Shown piece by piece: positions 22,863 through 34,749 of a DNA stretch of 64,000 nucleotides (the stretch's first letter is position 1; every line of letters begins with the position of its first letter). A program made the position numbers and the translations under genes. This DNA is from Prochilodus magdalenae (lineage: Eukaryota > Chordata > Actinopteri > Characiformes > Prochilodontidae): positions 1-64,000 of the forward strand of contig JAMWET010001680.1 of assembly GCA_024036415.1 (NCBI GenBank). Direction: 5' to 3'. The notes below the pieces were generated by a model. It saw nothing but the letters and a program-made list of their open reading frames with translations, was not told where the DNA came from and made no database searches.

Positions 22863-23169
22863 CTTGAATGTGCATGTGGCTATTTATATGCAAAATTTAC
22901 ATTAAAGCCAGAGACCTGTCGTTTTCAGAGTCCATCTCATTTAGAGTTTTAGAAGGAGTTGTAAAATGTGTGCTGCTGCGTGAGATATGGGATATGGTGT
23001 ACAAATGACCTCCCATAAGCTTCCACATGGCATAGTACTGCACTTTGCTTCAGGATCAAGCGTGAGAGTGATTGTGCAGCTTAAGCTCCATGCTAGCCGG
23101 ATGCGAGATGTTGTTAAAAATGAATGGGAGTGTATGGGAGGAATGAGGGATGAATAAACAACACCTAGA
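22081..23169 (+). other. Non-coding stretch
   Basis: No coding sequence recognised. Short CT-rich runs lie at 22200 and 22470-22505, and a (CT)n(CA)n microsatellite at 22832-22862. The balanced interval 22110-22330 is not obviously repetitive. Confidence 0.4.
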
Positions 23170-23230
23170 GGAGTGCAGGTCAATATACCTGTGGATTAGA
23201 GTTTGGGGATTTGCCCTGAATATGTATATA

Positions 23231-24825
<1,595 letters not shown>

Positions 24826-24884
24826 TATATATATTCAGGGCAGATCCCCAAACTCTAATCCACAGGTATACTGACCTGCACTCC

Positions 24885-25360
24885 AAACTGCATATATATA
24901 TTTATATATATTGATATATGTATGCAGGTGGCTGTTAGGTAAAGGAACCAATAGGATTTAAATGGGTCTGGAAATGAACGAGACTGTATGGAAGCAAAGA
25001 GGGAAAGGGAAAAACTGACTGAGAGTAGTATATGTAAAATGGTGTCCGTCAGTACAGCAGTCATTAAGTAGATTAGTAATTTGTTCATTCTCCTAATTTA
25101 CCTGCCAATATTTTTAATTGTGTTTTGTAAATATAAACATAGTTTACATTTTTTCAACATTCCAGTTACATTCCAGTTAGACTGATTCCAATCAATCTGA
25201 TTGGATAGCAGTTCCACATTTTGTTTCAAGAATACAGTTAAAAATGGACAGAAGGAGTTATTGTTGTCAGAGGTTGGGCTACTGTATTGTTTGAAATAGA
25301 TTATCTTGCTAATTAAAGTTTGTCTCTTTTTGTTGCCATTTTCCATCCATTTGTGTTTAC
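24885..25360 (+). other. Non-coding stretch
   Basis: AT-rich sequence with TATATA runs near 24890-24925 and no recognised coding or repeat feature. Confidence 0.35.
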
Positions 25361-25362
25361 TG

Positions 25363-25930
25363 GTTGGATTAGTTCAGAGCAGCCATTGGTTGCTTTTATT
25401 GTAGTTCAGGCCATGGTTTGACCCATTTAGAGCAGGCATTGGTCAAATCCATTTAGAGCAGGCATTGGTCAAATCCATTTAGAGCAGGCAATGGTTGGAT
25501 TCATTTAGAGTGGGCATTGGTTTATTCAGTGTAGGCACTAGGCACATTCATTCAGAGGTATTTGTTGGATCCTTTTGGAGCAGGCATACTTTGGATTCAT
25601 TCAGAGGAATGTGTTGGATCCTTTTAGAACAGGCATATTTTGCATTCATTCAGAGCGGGGAAAGGTTGCATTTATTCATAGTGAAAATTTGTTGGGTTCA
25701 TTGAGAACTGGCATTGGTTGGCTTCATTAAGATTGGGCATAGGATAGATTCAGTTAGATTTGGCACTTGATGGATTGATTCAGATTGGACATTAGATGGA
25801 TTTATTTAGATTGGACACTGTATAGAATAATTCTGCATAGATATTGCAAGGAGTTATACAGAGCATTAGTTGGAATTGTTCAGATTGGGCATTGGATGGT
25901 TTCTTTCAAAGTACAGTGAGTGCTGGTTGG
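25363..25930 (+). repeat. Degenerate 26-bp minisatellite
   Basis: Three near-identical 26-bp units (TTGGTCAAATCCATTTAGAG plus CAGGCA) start near 25440. Diverging units with TTGGATTCATTTAGAGNGGGCA-like consensus extend on both sides from 25363 to 25930. Outlying units occur at 26157-26190 and 26531-26560, on each side of the probable LTR. Confidence 0.8.
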
Positions 25931-26190
25931 TTGGTAGGTTCTTTTAAGTGAAAAGCTCAAGAATTCTTAAATCAGAGTAAATTGATTAGTTATGGAACTT
26001 AAAACTGCGTTTTCTTCTTGTATTCTTTATAAGCAGAAAAAAAGTTGCATGACATGTTTCATTTCATTTCTGTTACCTGATCTTGCTCATCTTGTGATGG
26101 GTCTATTGAACAAGTACACACTGCTATGGCAGTGCTGATATTATATATTGTGCAGTACTGGTTAGATTCATTCAAAGTGGTATTTGTTGG

Positions 26191-26520
26191 TGTCACATAC
26201 CGCTCTCTCTGGTGCCTGTGTGTTACTGCACAGCTTTTCCTGCTCTACAATGGCCCCACCCACTCTCACCTGCAGCTGATCTACTACTCATTAGGACTGT
26301 CATTTATACTCTTTGGTCTGCTCAGGCTGGTTGCCAAGTCTCTGTGTTCCCACAAGAGTTTTGAGCCGTGTTTTTCTCTGTTCTGGTAACTTCTGGTATC
26401 TCTGGTAGTGTTTGTGTTGGTTTCCTGTGTTTTGACCCGTGCCTCTTATGATACTGTTTCCTGGACAACCCCTAATAAAACCACTTTGCACTTGCAACCT
26501 GCCTCAACCTCCATGTTACA
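26191..26520 (+). mobile_element. Probable solo LTR (330 bp)
   Basis: Begins TGTCACATACCG and ends CCTCCATGTTACA, so it has TG...CA ends and a short imperfect inverted terminus (TGTCACA / TGTTACA). A polyadenylation-type AATAAAA sits at 26474-26480, about 40 bp before the end. It interrupts the 26-bp minisatellite, whose outlying units flank it. No obvious target duplication remains, and no internal retroviral-type genes are present. Confidence 0.55.
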
Positions 26521-26607
26521 GCAATTTACAGCAAGTATTGGTTGGATTCATCTAAAAGTGGCCAGATCCTGTAAATCTAAACCGCATTTGTAGGTAGAAG
26601 AGAGATT

Positions 26608-26727
<120 letters not shown>

Positions 26728-26919
26728 TTGATGGAGAAGTATAAGTTCAGTTTTGTTTTGTGGAAAGAGAATCCTTCCTAGTTGACTAGTTATGGCTTAG
26801 GCTTTCACTAGATTTTTTTTGCGTTTTGTTTAATTCTGTCTCACTCTAATTGTTCTCGGCCCCCTTTAAAGTCACAGTCTTGAACTTGTCTTGTGCTCAA
26901 TAAAGGTGGTCTTGATTAC

Positions 26920-27320
26920 AGCCCTACACGTCATTTGTCATTGTGTACCTGGCGGCATACCCATATCAGGAACTTGGGGTTGGCAACATCACACCCTCCT
27001 TTCACACCTTTTGTCAACGCGTCCTCTAAATTAAAAGGTGGTTGAAATATGGATATTGCGACATCCATGTAGATCCTGCACACTCGTGGGTTGCTGAAGC
27101 TGAAATGCCAGCTGGTCCCATAAATGCTCGGTTGGTGATAAATCTGGTGACTGGGCAGGCCAAGAAAGTGTTGTAATCTGACAGAGGCATTCCTGGGAAA
27201 GCCTTGCAGTGTGAGGGCGAGCAATACTTTGCTGAAAAATGCCGGTTAGAAGCCCAGCCATGAGAGACGACACATGTGGCTGGAGAAAGATCTGCACTTA
27301 TGATCTGCACTCACTAAGCA
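26920..27320 (-). mobile_element. Tc1-like transposase C-terminal fragment
   Basis: The minus strand reads IFQQSIARPHTARLSQECLC and SWPAQSPDLSPTEHLW. This is the second half of a Tc1 DDE domain, with QQSIA in place of the catalytic QQDNA, so the second Asp is gone. The frame is broken, no ends were seen, and it differs in sequence from the other Tc1 copies here. Confidence 0.7.
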
Positions 27321-27866
27321 GTTAGTGTCCCTCATAGCACTACTAGGGGTAACTGACTTTCATATGTGATGGCTCCCCTGATCATTACACCAGCAGTTGG
27401 GGCAGTGTGTCGTCAAAGGCAAAATTCAAAGCAACCGTTGTTGGTTAACATGGTTGGCGGATTAGCTGTTTCCCAGTAACTTAAACTTGTCTAACATGTA
27501 ATAACCGGTGCCTGTTTGTATAAAAGCTGCCAGCTCAGGTCAGTAAAGGAAAAGGAGCGTGCCCAGTGTTGCCGCTTGCTTGTTACGTGAGGATTGCTTA
27601 TACTTCTCCTGCAAAGGATATCTTTTAAGACATTTCCTCCTGTTTGTTTTGTATATCGTCTTTGTGGATTAGCATCTCCAAAAGCAGCTCAAACTAAACA
27701 GATTTTAGCTGTGTAGTTTCTATCAGTGAGCTTCGACACCACACATCAGTATAAATGTGTCAAAAGTTATTTGGCCTGTAATATGTGGAATAATCATAAT
27801 TCTTAAATACCACAACATGCCGTATTACTGTAGTTCTTCTTGAGAACTTAATCTGAATCAAAACAA
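27321..27866 (+). other. Non-coding stretch
   Basis: No recognised coding sequence or repeat between two Tc1-like copies. The sequence is mid-AT, non-tandem, and may be unique. Confidence 0.35.
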
Positions 27867-27868
27867 TA

Positions 27869-29440
27869 CAGTGAGGAAAATAAGTATTTGAACACCCTGC
27901 GACTTTGCAAGTTCTCCCACTTAGAAATCATGGAGGGTTCTGAAATTTTCATCTTAGGTGTATAATCTAAAAGAAAAATCCGGAAATCACTATGTATGAT
28001 TTTTTAATAATTTATTTGTGTGTTACTGCTGAAAATAAGTATTTGGACACCTGTGAAAATCAATGTTAGTATTTGATACAGTAGCCTTTGTATGCAATTA
28101 CAGAGGTCAAACGTTTCCCGTAGTTTTTCACCAGGTGTGCACACACTGCAGCAGGGATTTTGGCCCATTCCTCCACACAGATCTTCTCCAGATCAGCCAG
28201 GTTTCTGGGCTGTCGCTGAGAAACACAGAGTTTGAGCTCCCTCCAAAGATTTTCTATAGGGTTTAGGTCTGGAGACTGGCTAGGCCACTCCAGAACGTTG
28301 ATATGCTTCTTACGGAGCCACTCCTTGGTTATCCTGGCTGTGTGCTTTGGGCCATTGTCATGTTGGAAGCCACGACCCCTCTTCAATGCTCTAACTGAGG
28401 GAAGGAGGTTGTTCCCCAAAATCTTGCAATACATGGTCCCGGTCATCCTCTCCTTAATACAGTGCAGTCGTCCTGTCCCATGTGCAGAAAAACACCACCA
28501 AAGCATGATGCTTCCACCCCCATGCTTCACAGTAGGGATGGTGTTTTTGGGATGGTACTCATCATTCTTCGTCCTCCAAACACGGCGAGGGGAATTAAGA
28601 CCAAAAAGTTTTATTTTGGTCTCATCTGACCACAGAACTTTCTCCCATGACTCATATGGATCATCCAAATGGTCATGGGCAAACTTAAGACGAGCCTGGA
28701 CGTGTGCTGATTTAAGCAGGGGAACCTTCCGTGCCATGCGTGACTTTAAACTATGATGTCTCAGTGTATTACCCACAGTAACCTTGGAAACAGTGGTGCC
28801 AGCTCTCTTCAGGTCATTGACCAGCTCCTCCCGTGTAGTTCTGGGCTGATTCCTCACCTTTCTTAGGATCATTGATATGCCACGAGGTGAGATTTTGCGT
28901 GGAGCCCCAGTCCGAGGGAGATTGACAGTCATGTTTGCTTCTTCCATTTTCTAATAATTGCTCCAAAGGTTGATCTTTTTTCACCAATTGCCCCGTAGCC
29001 CTTTCCAGCCTCGTGGGGGTCAACAATTTTGTCTCTGGTGGTTTGGACAGCTCTTTGGTCTTAGCCAATTTAGTAGTTGGAGTCTTACTGATTGTGTGGG
29101 GTGGACAGGTGTCTTCATGCAGCTCACAACCTCGAACAGGTGCTTCTAATTTAGAATAATAAGTGGAGTGGAGGTGGAGTTTTTAGAGGCGGACTAACAG
29201 GTCTTTGAGGTCCAGAATTTTTGCTGATTGGCAGGTGTTCAAATACTTATTTGCAGCAGTAACACACAAATACATTATTAAAAAATCATACATAGGGATT
29301 TCCAGGTTTTTTTTTTTTATTATGTTTCTCACAGTGGACATGCACCTAAGATGAAAATTTCAGACCCCTCCATGATTTCTAAATGGGAGATATTTAATAC
29401 TAAAAATAAATACTTTAATAATAGAAATTTTTCTCACTAT
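27869..29440 (-). mobile_element. Tc1-like transposon with long intact transposase ORF
   Basis: The left terminal repeat CAGTGAGGAAAATAAGTATT starts at 27869 after TA. The right end (29240-29440) is its inverse but has diverged at the tip (TCTCACTATG rather than CTCACTG). Subterminal copies of the AAATCATGGAGG block lie at both ends. Element length is about 1.57 kb. The transposase is on the minus strand. Confidence 0.9.
28066..28947 (-). CDS. Tc1-like transposase, 293 codons, N-terminus out of frame
   Basis: This is the longest transposon ORF in the window, [20 protein letters not shown] to the stop at 28066. It holds the GRPRK-like linker, [12 protein letters not shown] second helix-turn-helix, [14 protein letters not shown] with the first Asp, [38 protein letters not shown] with the second Asp and [18 protein letters not shown] with the Glu. 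Second Asp to Glu spacing is 34 residues (DD34E). The usual start, [20 protein letters not shown], lies at 29068-28970 in another frame, so about 45 N-terminal residues including the first DNA-binding helix are disconnected. Probably inactive, but recently so. Confidence 0.85.
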   Translation of the reverse strand: MEEANMTVNLPRTGAPRKISPRGISMILRKVRNQPRTTREELVNDLKRAGTTVSKVTVGNTLRHHSLKSRMARKVPLLKSAHVQARLKFAHDHLDDPYESWEKVLWSDETKIKLFGLNSPRRVWRTKNDEYHPKNTIPTVKHGGGSIMLWWCFSAHGTGRLHCIKERMTGTMYCKILGNNLLPSVRALKRGRGFQHDNGPKHTARITKEWLRKKHINVLEWPSQSPDLNPIENLWRELKLCVSQRQPRNLADLEKICVEEWAKIPAAVCAHLVKNYGKRLTSVIAYKGYCIKY

Positions 29441-29449
29441 GTCTAGTAC

Positions 29450-30100
29450 AACCTTAATTTAAAAATAGTTGTGCAAAATGTAAATAAATGTAAATAAAAA
29501 GAGAACGCAATGTTTTGCTAATCTTACAGATGCATTTTTATTCACAACAGAACAAAGAACACATGTCAAAGTTAGATATTTTACCATTTCATGTAAAACT
29601 ACTTTAGAACTTGATGGCAGCAACACATTTAAAAAATCTAAAAAGTCGGGACAAGAGAAACAAAAGGCTGGAAAAGTAAGCAGTACTTATAAAAAATACC
29701 TGGAGGAGCAATTTACAAAAGAAACGAAGATGAGCAGAAGTTCAGCAATCAAAACTGTGTATAAAAACTGTAGAACAATTTCACCAAAATATTTCTCAAA
29801 ATAAAATTGTGAAGACTTTGGATATCCCATCATCTGCAGTACTTAATCTCAAATATTCAGAGAATCTGGAGAAATTCCTGCGCACAAGGCACAAGGTCAT
29901 TATTGAATACTCGTGATCTTCGGGATCTCAGGCAGCACTGCATTAAAAACAGACATAATTCTGTAAAATCAAAGCATGGGCTCAGGAAAACTTCAAGAAA
30001 TCATTATCTGTGAATACTGTTTGCTGTGCAATCCACAAATGCAAGTTAAAGTGGTATCATGCAAAGAAGAAGATATGTCAACACCATCCAGAAACGTCTA
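29450..30100 (+). mobile_element. Tc1-like transposon, 5' half, ending in a trinucleotide array
   Basis: From about 29570 the sequence matches the leader of a fish Tc1 family (ACTTGATGGCAGCAACACAT). It then matches the helix-turn-helix coding part, near 29850 (TTCAGAGAATCTGGAGAAAT) and 29905-30000 (CTCGTGATCTTCGGGATCTC and GCATGGGCTCAGGAAAACTT). It runs to a CATCCAGAAACG block at about 30090 and is then replaced by the TAC array. The frame is interrupted several times. The DDE half and right terminal repeat are missing. Confidence 0.7.
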
Positions 30101-30915
30101 CTACTGCTGCTACTACTACTCCTGCTACTACTGCTGCTTCTACTACTACTACCACTGCCCCTACTACTGCTGCTACTACTACAACTACTACTGCTGCTAC
30201 TACTGCTACTACTACCACTACTACTATTGCTACTTCTTCTACTACTACTACCACTGCCCCTCCTACTACTACTACTGCCACTGCCCCTACTACTACTACT
30301 GCTGCTGCTACTACTATTACTGCTACCGGTACCCCACTACTACTATTGCTACTTCTTCTTCTACTACTACTACTACTACTACTGCCACTGCCCCTACTAC
30401 TACTACTGCTACTACTACTGCTGCTGCTACTACCATTACTGCTACCGGTACCCCACTACTACTATTGCTACTTCTTCTACTACTACTACTACTACTGCTA
30501 CTACTACTGTTGCTGCTACTCTTACTACTACCACTGCCCTACTACTGCTACTGCTACTACTACTGCTGCTGCTGCTACTACTACTACTACCACTGCCCCT
30601 ACTTTTGCTACTACCACTACTACTGCTACTACTACTTCTACTACTACCCCATTACTATTCCCACCACTACTACCCCTACTAGTACTACTATTGCTGCTAC
30701 TACTACTACTACTAATAATAATAATAATAATAATAATAAGAAGAAGAAGAAGAAGAAGAACACTACTGCTACCATGTATATAACTGCTGCTATTACTACT
30801 ACTACTACTAATAATAATACTAATAATAACCATAACAATTATAATAACACTACTACTTCTGACACTGCTAAAAATAATAACAATGATAATAGCAGTACTA
30901 CTATTTCTTCTTCTT

Positions 30916-30993
<78 letters not shown>
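30098..30993 (+). repeat. Large trinucleotide array (CTA/TAC, then AAT and AAG units)
   Basis: Nearly 900 bp of imperfect CTA/CTG-type triplets, with short AAT runs near 30712 and 30945-30993 and an AAG run at about 30739-30762. Two internal segments of roughly 110-120 bp, each with a CCGGTACCCCACTACTACTA block (near 30325 and 30445), show that larger segments were duplicated. The frames through it encode only homopolymer-like Tyr, Thr, Leu or Val peptides and are not genes. Confidence 0.95.
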
Positions 30994-30995
<2 letters not shown>

Positions 30996-31009
30996 CAATA
31001 ATTTAGGCA

Positions 31010-32220
31010 TCAGCAGATAAATCCTTAAAAAATAATCACCATCTGGTAGATTGTTGGGCTACTGTGCAAAAAAGTCTGTATTTTATTCGTTTTACCTGAT
31101 CTGTAATTTTATAAAAATAAATGCTAAAAAAAATAAAATAAAAATAACTCCTCCAAAAGGTTAATTCAGTTCCCATTTTTAAATTTCAGAAATGTATCAG
31201 CATTGCAGCACATCTACATTAATAATATCTGGTATCCACATAATACCTGGTTTTCATTAGGTTTGAAACTAACTTGCCAAAGGGTAAACTGGTTTGCACA
31301 TTTTCACAGCCACATCATCCAGTGATTCAGGACAGCGATATACAGGTCAGTGGGGTTCCTCATGAGGGACTTTAGGAGATTTCACAGAGCCCTGCACCAC
31401 CAGAGGGAGTGCTCACCTGTGAAATGAGTGGGGGAACTGAACGCCCCTCAACACTGATCTCTGATCAGCTCAGAAGGCTACGGCCGCCCCTCTCAGATTC
31501 ATTCTCATTATTGCCACCACATTCCTGTGTGACATTTAGAGAGAGAAAAATCAAGCATTGGGCCTTTTATTTTATTGGGAAGAAGGCTTCAGACAGACAG
31601 CATCCGGACTTATATTTGATTTGGGAGCAGACTGTGTGAAAGTCATTCTGATCAAGTACAGGCCAAGCAGTTTATAGCTACGCTTTCTGATTGCTAATTG
31701 AGGAATGTTAATAGATGGAGTAACCTGAATCAAAATATCTCCTCAAATTATGAGAACCACCCCCCCATAACAATAATAATACAAACGTACTACTACTACT
31801 ACTACTACTACTACAACTACACCTACTACTACAACTACTATTACTACTACTAATAATAATAAAATATATATTTTTTACCATTGTTATTATTGTTGTTATT
31901 ATTATTATTATTATTATTATAATTATAAAAAGACCGTTAAAAATGTATATTATTTTTTACATTTAAAATAATGTTTCTATATTTTCTTATTATTTTTTAC
32001 CATTATTAGATTTTATTTATTAATCCAGCAATGAAAATAAATATCTTATTGCCAATAACAATAGTAGTAGTATTAACCTTTATCATTAAGGTATAATAAT
32101 ACATATATTATTGTTTATTACTATTGTTTTTTCCCAATGTCTAATATGAATAAATAACAAAAGAACACAATGAGTGTATGCTTGTGTACATTATATATAT
32201 ATATGGTGCTTGTACTTGTG
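31010..32220 (+). other. Non-coding, AT-rich with second triplet run
   Basis: No exon recognised. (CTA)n and (AAT)n triplets recur at about 31785-31862 and (TTA)n at 31880-31925, so triplet-repeat expansion extends past the main array. 31330-31640 is less AT-rich and unassigned. Confidence 0.5.
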
Positions 32221-32229
32221 TCTGTGTAA

Positions 32230-33110
32230 AGCCTGGCATCTATTTGGAGCGCGTGTGGCGGCGAAACGTGGCAGCTGGTGCCGCTAGACAAGTGTGCAAG
32301 TGAACCGGTGACTTGAGCAAACAGCGCTAGAGTGGGTGTCTGAGTCGTTTCATCAGCTGCGCGCGCGCGTGCGTGCGTGCGTGCGTTTATGTGTATATGC
32401 GTGTGTGTGTGTGTGTTGTGGTACCTAGGCTATGGTGTGTAACATGCACACAGCGTCCTGCCCTTCCCCGTCTCCAATTGTGGAGTCATGATCTGCTGTC
32501 TTCCCGGGCACTCGTCTTCCGCCTCGAGCCGAGAGAGAACAAATCCGCGAGCATCTCGCTTCTGAGCAGCGGCCGCGCGCTCGGGACTCTGCGTCGCGCG
32601 GCGGTGCTATCTCGCGAGCACCGGAGGGATCCAGGGCGAAGCAGCGGCGACGGCGGCGGCAGTGGCAGTGGCTTCGGCTGATGTCGGCTGGCCGTCACTT
32701 CTGACACCGGCCTCCCTCCCTCCCAGACACGGCGGAATGGGGTAGGAAACGTTCAGCGGCGCTCACACATAAAACCCTCGGCGTTTGTTTCATGCCCCCC
32801 GCGGTATAAACACAACATGCAACACTGACTTGCAGCGATTCCGTAAAGAGGGGGGAAATATAAGCCGTGCGCGAAGTGCCTCCTCGGCTTGCTAAACGTG
32901 TCGCCTGCAGATGTAGCCTGAGCAGAAAGCTGAAGGAGAGCGCGGCGACGTCATTTAGCTTACTGTAGTTAGCCTCGTCGGCTAACTGGCTAGCTAAGCT
33001 CTCCATGCGATGGAAGCTAATGAGCTGACGACAGACTAGTGAAAACATCAGGCCCGCGTGTGTCTGAACCGAAGAAGATGTTTACAGTTTACAGTAATGT
33101 CGGGTGCGTT
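32230..33110 (+). promoter_or_regulatory. CpG island, probable promoter of a second gene
   Basis: CpG dinucleotides are dense here (for example GCGGCGACGGCGGCGGCAGT and CGCGGCGACGTCATTT), while the flanks are CpG-poor. It contains a (GCGT)n run at 32362-32388 and a CGACGTCA site at 32945-32952 that resembles a CRE half. No TATA box at a convincing place. Such islands mark vertebrate gene starts. The gene it serves cannot be identified, because no coding exon was recognised downstream to 64 kb. Confidence 0.7.
32520..32741 (+). other. Candidate 5' exon ending ATG-GG before a GT donor
   Basis: The GC-rich stretch ends GGCGGAATGGG followed by GTAGGA at 32742, a fair splice donor. The ATG at 32737-32739 has G at -3 and G at +4, a good start context, and would leave a first coding exon of just ATG GG. 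A pyrimidine run plus CAG at 32711-32726 could also act as an acceptor, so the exon could instead be very short. The start of transcription is not determinable. Inference only. Confidence 0.35.
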
Positions 33111-34115
33111 GTTGTTGTTTTGCTCGGTTTGCTCGGTATTGGTATATTAGCTCGTTGTAAAATTAGCCTGTTCAAATGTGCAGCCAGCTTGGCACACATT
33201 CGGGCAGACACTTGAAGGATTCCGTGTGGAGCTATGCTATCAGTAGCGGAGGCTGTGTGTGCCACAAGATGACACCTTTACAGCCCAGCAGTAGAATTTA
33301 CGTCTAATATCAGAAGCTACAATATTAGAAGTGCTGTTTCGCGCTATTATAAATAAAAGAAGTAGTTTGGTTTTCGCGAACTTGTTTCCAGTGTCCTCTG
33401 TGAGCCGTGGCCTGTATGGGTACGTTAATAAAGACATGCATAGTGTCTTTCACACAGGCAGCTGTTAAATGGAAACGTAGGGACATGGTTGATGAAAACG
33501 AAGAGGTCGTATGAACTGTAGCTAAGTGTTCTCCTGCTCTACTGTTACAGCTCTAGTCATGAGCTGCTGCAACTTGCAGCCCAGGTTTTGGTAGCTTGCT
33601 GAAGCCAGAGCCTGTCTGTTCTTAGCAGTGTAACCTGCAATCGGTATGTTTACCGTTCCTTAAGGTGGTGAAGTCCTAAGCAGCGGTGGAGAGGATACTG
33701 TCCTGGGTGTCCTTAGGGGACTTCCAACATTTTTTGTCTCCCAACATTTCTGAATGATTCAGTTGATTATAGGTAAACAAAGCCTTAAGAGTGGTTTGAT
33801 GTAAAATAGTGGGTTGTAGAGAAGCTTAATCACTGGGGTTGTGATATCTATACCGTAAATACTGCCAGTTTATTTACTATCTAAAATGAGCAGTGAACCT
33901 ACCTATCTCCCAAATGACAACCTTACAGGAGAAGGCAATAACCGTCTGTACTGTAAGCTTATATTAAGAGGTTTTATTCCAAACCGTTTTGAAACATTTT
34001 TGTTGGTTTTCACACAATATGTTGAATATCTGCTGAACTCAAACAAATGGAGATAACTAAAAATCAACAAAAATACACATGTAGCTGATGCTCTTATTCA
34101 GATCAACGTCTGAAA
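33111..34115 (+). other. Non-coding, likely start of a long first intron
   Basis: No coding exon or clear transposon seen. Base composition falls gradually from the CpG island to AT-rich. Minor repeat scraps only. Confidence 0.35.
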
Positions 34116-34119
34116 TTAT

Positions 34120-34262
34120 TCATATGGCAGGTAGGCCAATAGAAATCTTTCCCAAGCATAGTTACCTAGACGCAGGAATTGAACCCCGGTCTCCCACATG
34201 GGGCAGTAGCTCCATGGCAGGTAGTGGTGTTATCTGCTGAGCCACACCAACCACATGGATGG
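34120..34262 (-). mobile_element. tRNA-derived SINE
   Basis: On the minus strand, TGGCTCAGCAGA (34244-34233) fits an RNA polymerase III A box, and GGTTCAATTCC (34185-34175) fits a B box, with tRNA-like spacing. The 3' extension contains a CATAGTTACCTAG-complement block seen in fish SINEs of this kind. It lacks a proper acceptor stem and anticodon loop, so it is not a tRNA gene. Confidence 0.7.
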
Positions 34263-34439
34263 CAGAAATAATAAAACAGTGGAAAATGTATGTAATAATG
34301 TAATAATGTATGTTTTCTTTTGGTGCCAATGTGTCTAGTGTACCCTGTATGTATGCATGCATAGATCGAAATATGGTTTAAGCCGAAACTTTGCTGCAAA
34401 ACTATCATAAAACAATGTCTTAGGCATCATGTGGCATAT

Positions 34440-34745
34440 TTGTGATCAGCTTTTTAGGCCAGGTTCAGACTTTTTGTTGTATCCCAGACTTTTTGATAGT
34501 TTACACACACGACATGAAGCCATGAACCACATTTGGAGGTGATCTGAAATGCGATTTTAAGTGGATTTTTACCCACTTTACCCACCCAGTCCGGATGCTC
34601 TGGGCACTCAAATCAGAATTTGCATCATCGGAGTGCGGCAAACTCAAAAAATAATGCCAGATGGAGTGATTGTTTGCAGGGTGAAAAGATGCACCTCCAT
34701 ATTTTCTATCTGGCATGTAACATTTTGCATCAGTCCACTCTGAAT
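34440..34745 (+). repeat. Degenerate hAT-type MITE
   Basis: Fragments such as AGGCCAGGTTCAGACTTTTT, GATCTGAAATGCGATTTTAA and CAAATCAGAATTTGCATC resemble the fish MITE family built of repeated 'aaatccgatt' motifs. Other likely members lie at 53430-53620, 54620-54860 and 63065-63320. No target duplication recognised. Confidence 0.4.
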
Positions 34746-34749
34746 GTCT

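Noticed and set aside
25430..25930. CRISPR-like regularly spaced repeats
   Set aside because: The 26-bp units are directly tandem with no spacers and lie in a vertebrate genome; this is a minisatellite.
29976..30995. Open frames of 339, 257 and 207 codons with Tyr-, Thr- or Leu-rich products
   Set aside because: All arise from a stop-free TAC/CTA triplet array read in different frames; no protein family or conserved start.
32373..32681. A 102-codon plus-strand ORF inside the CpG island
   Set aside because: GC-rich DNA readily lacks stops. The frame begins in a (GT)n-like run and shows no recognisable domain. A 5' untranslated exon explains the region better.
34175..34262. A tRNA gene on the minus strand
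   Set aside because: A and B boxes are present, but the acceptor and anticodon stems do not pair and a SINE-like 3' body follows, so a tRNA-derived SINE is the better call.
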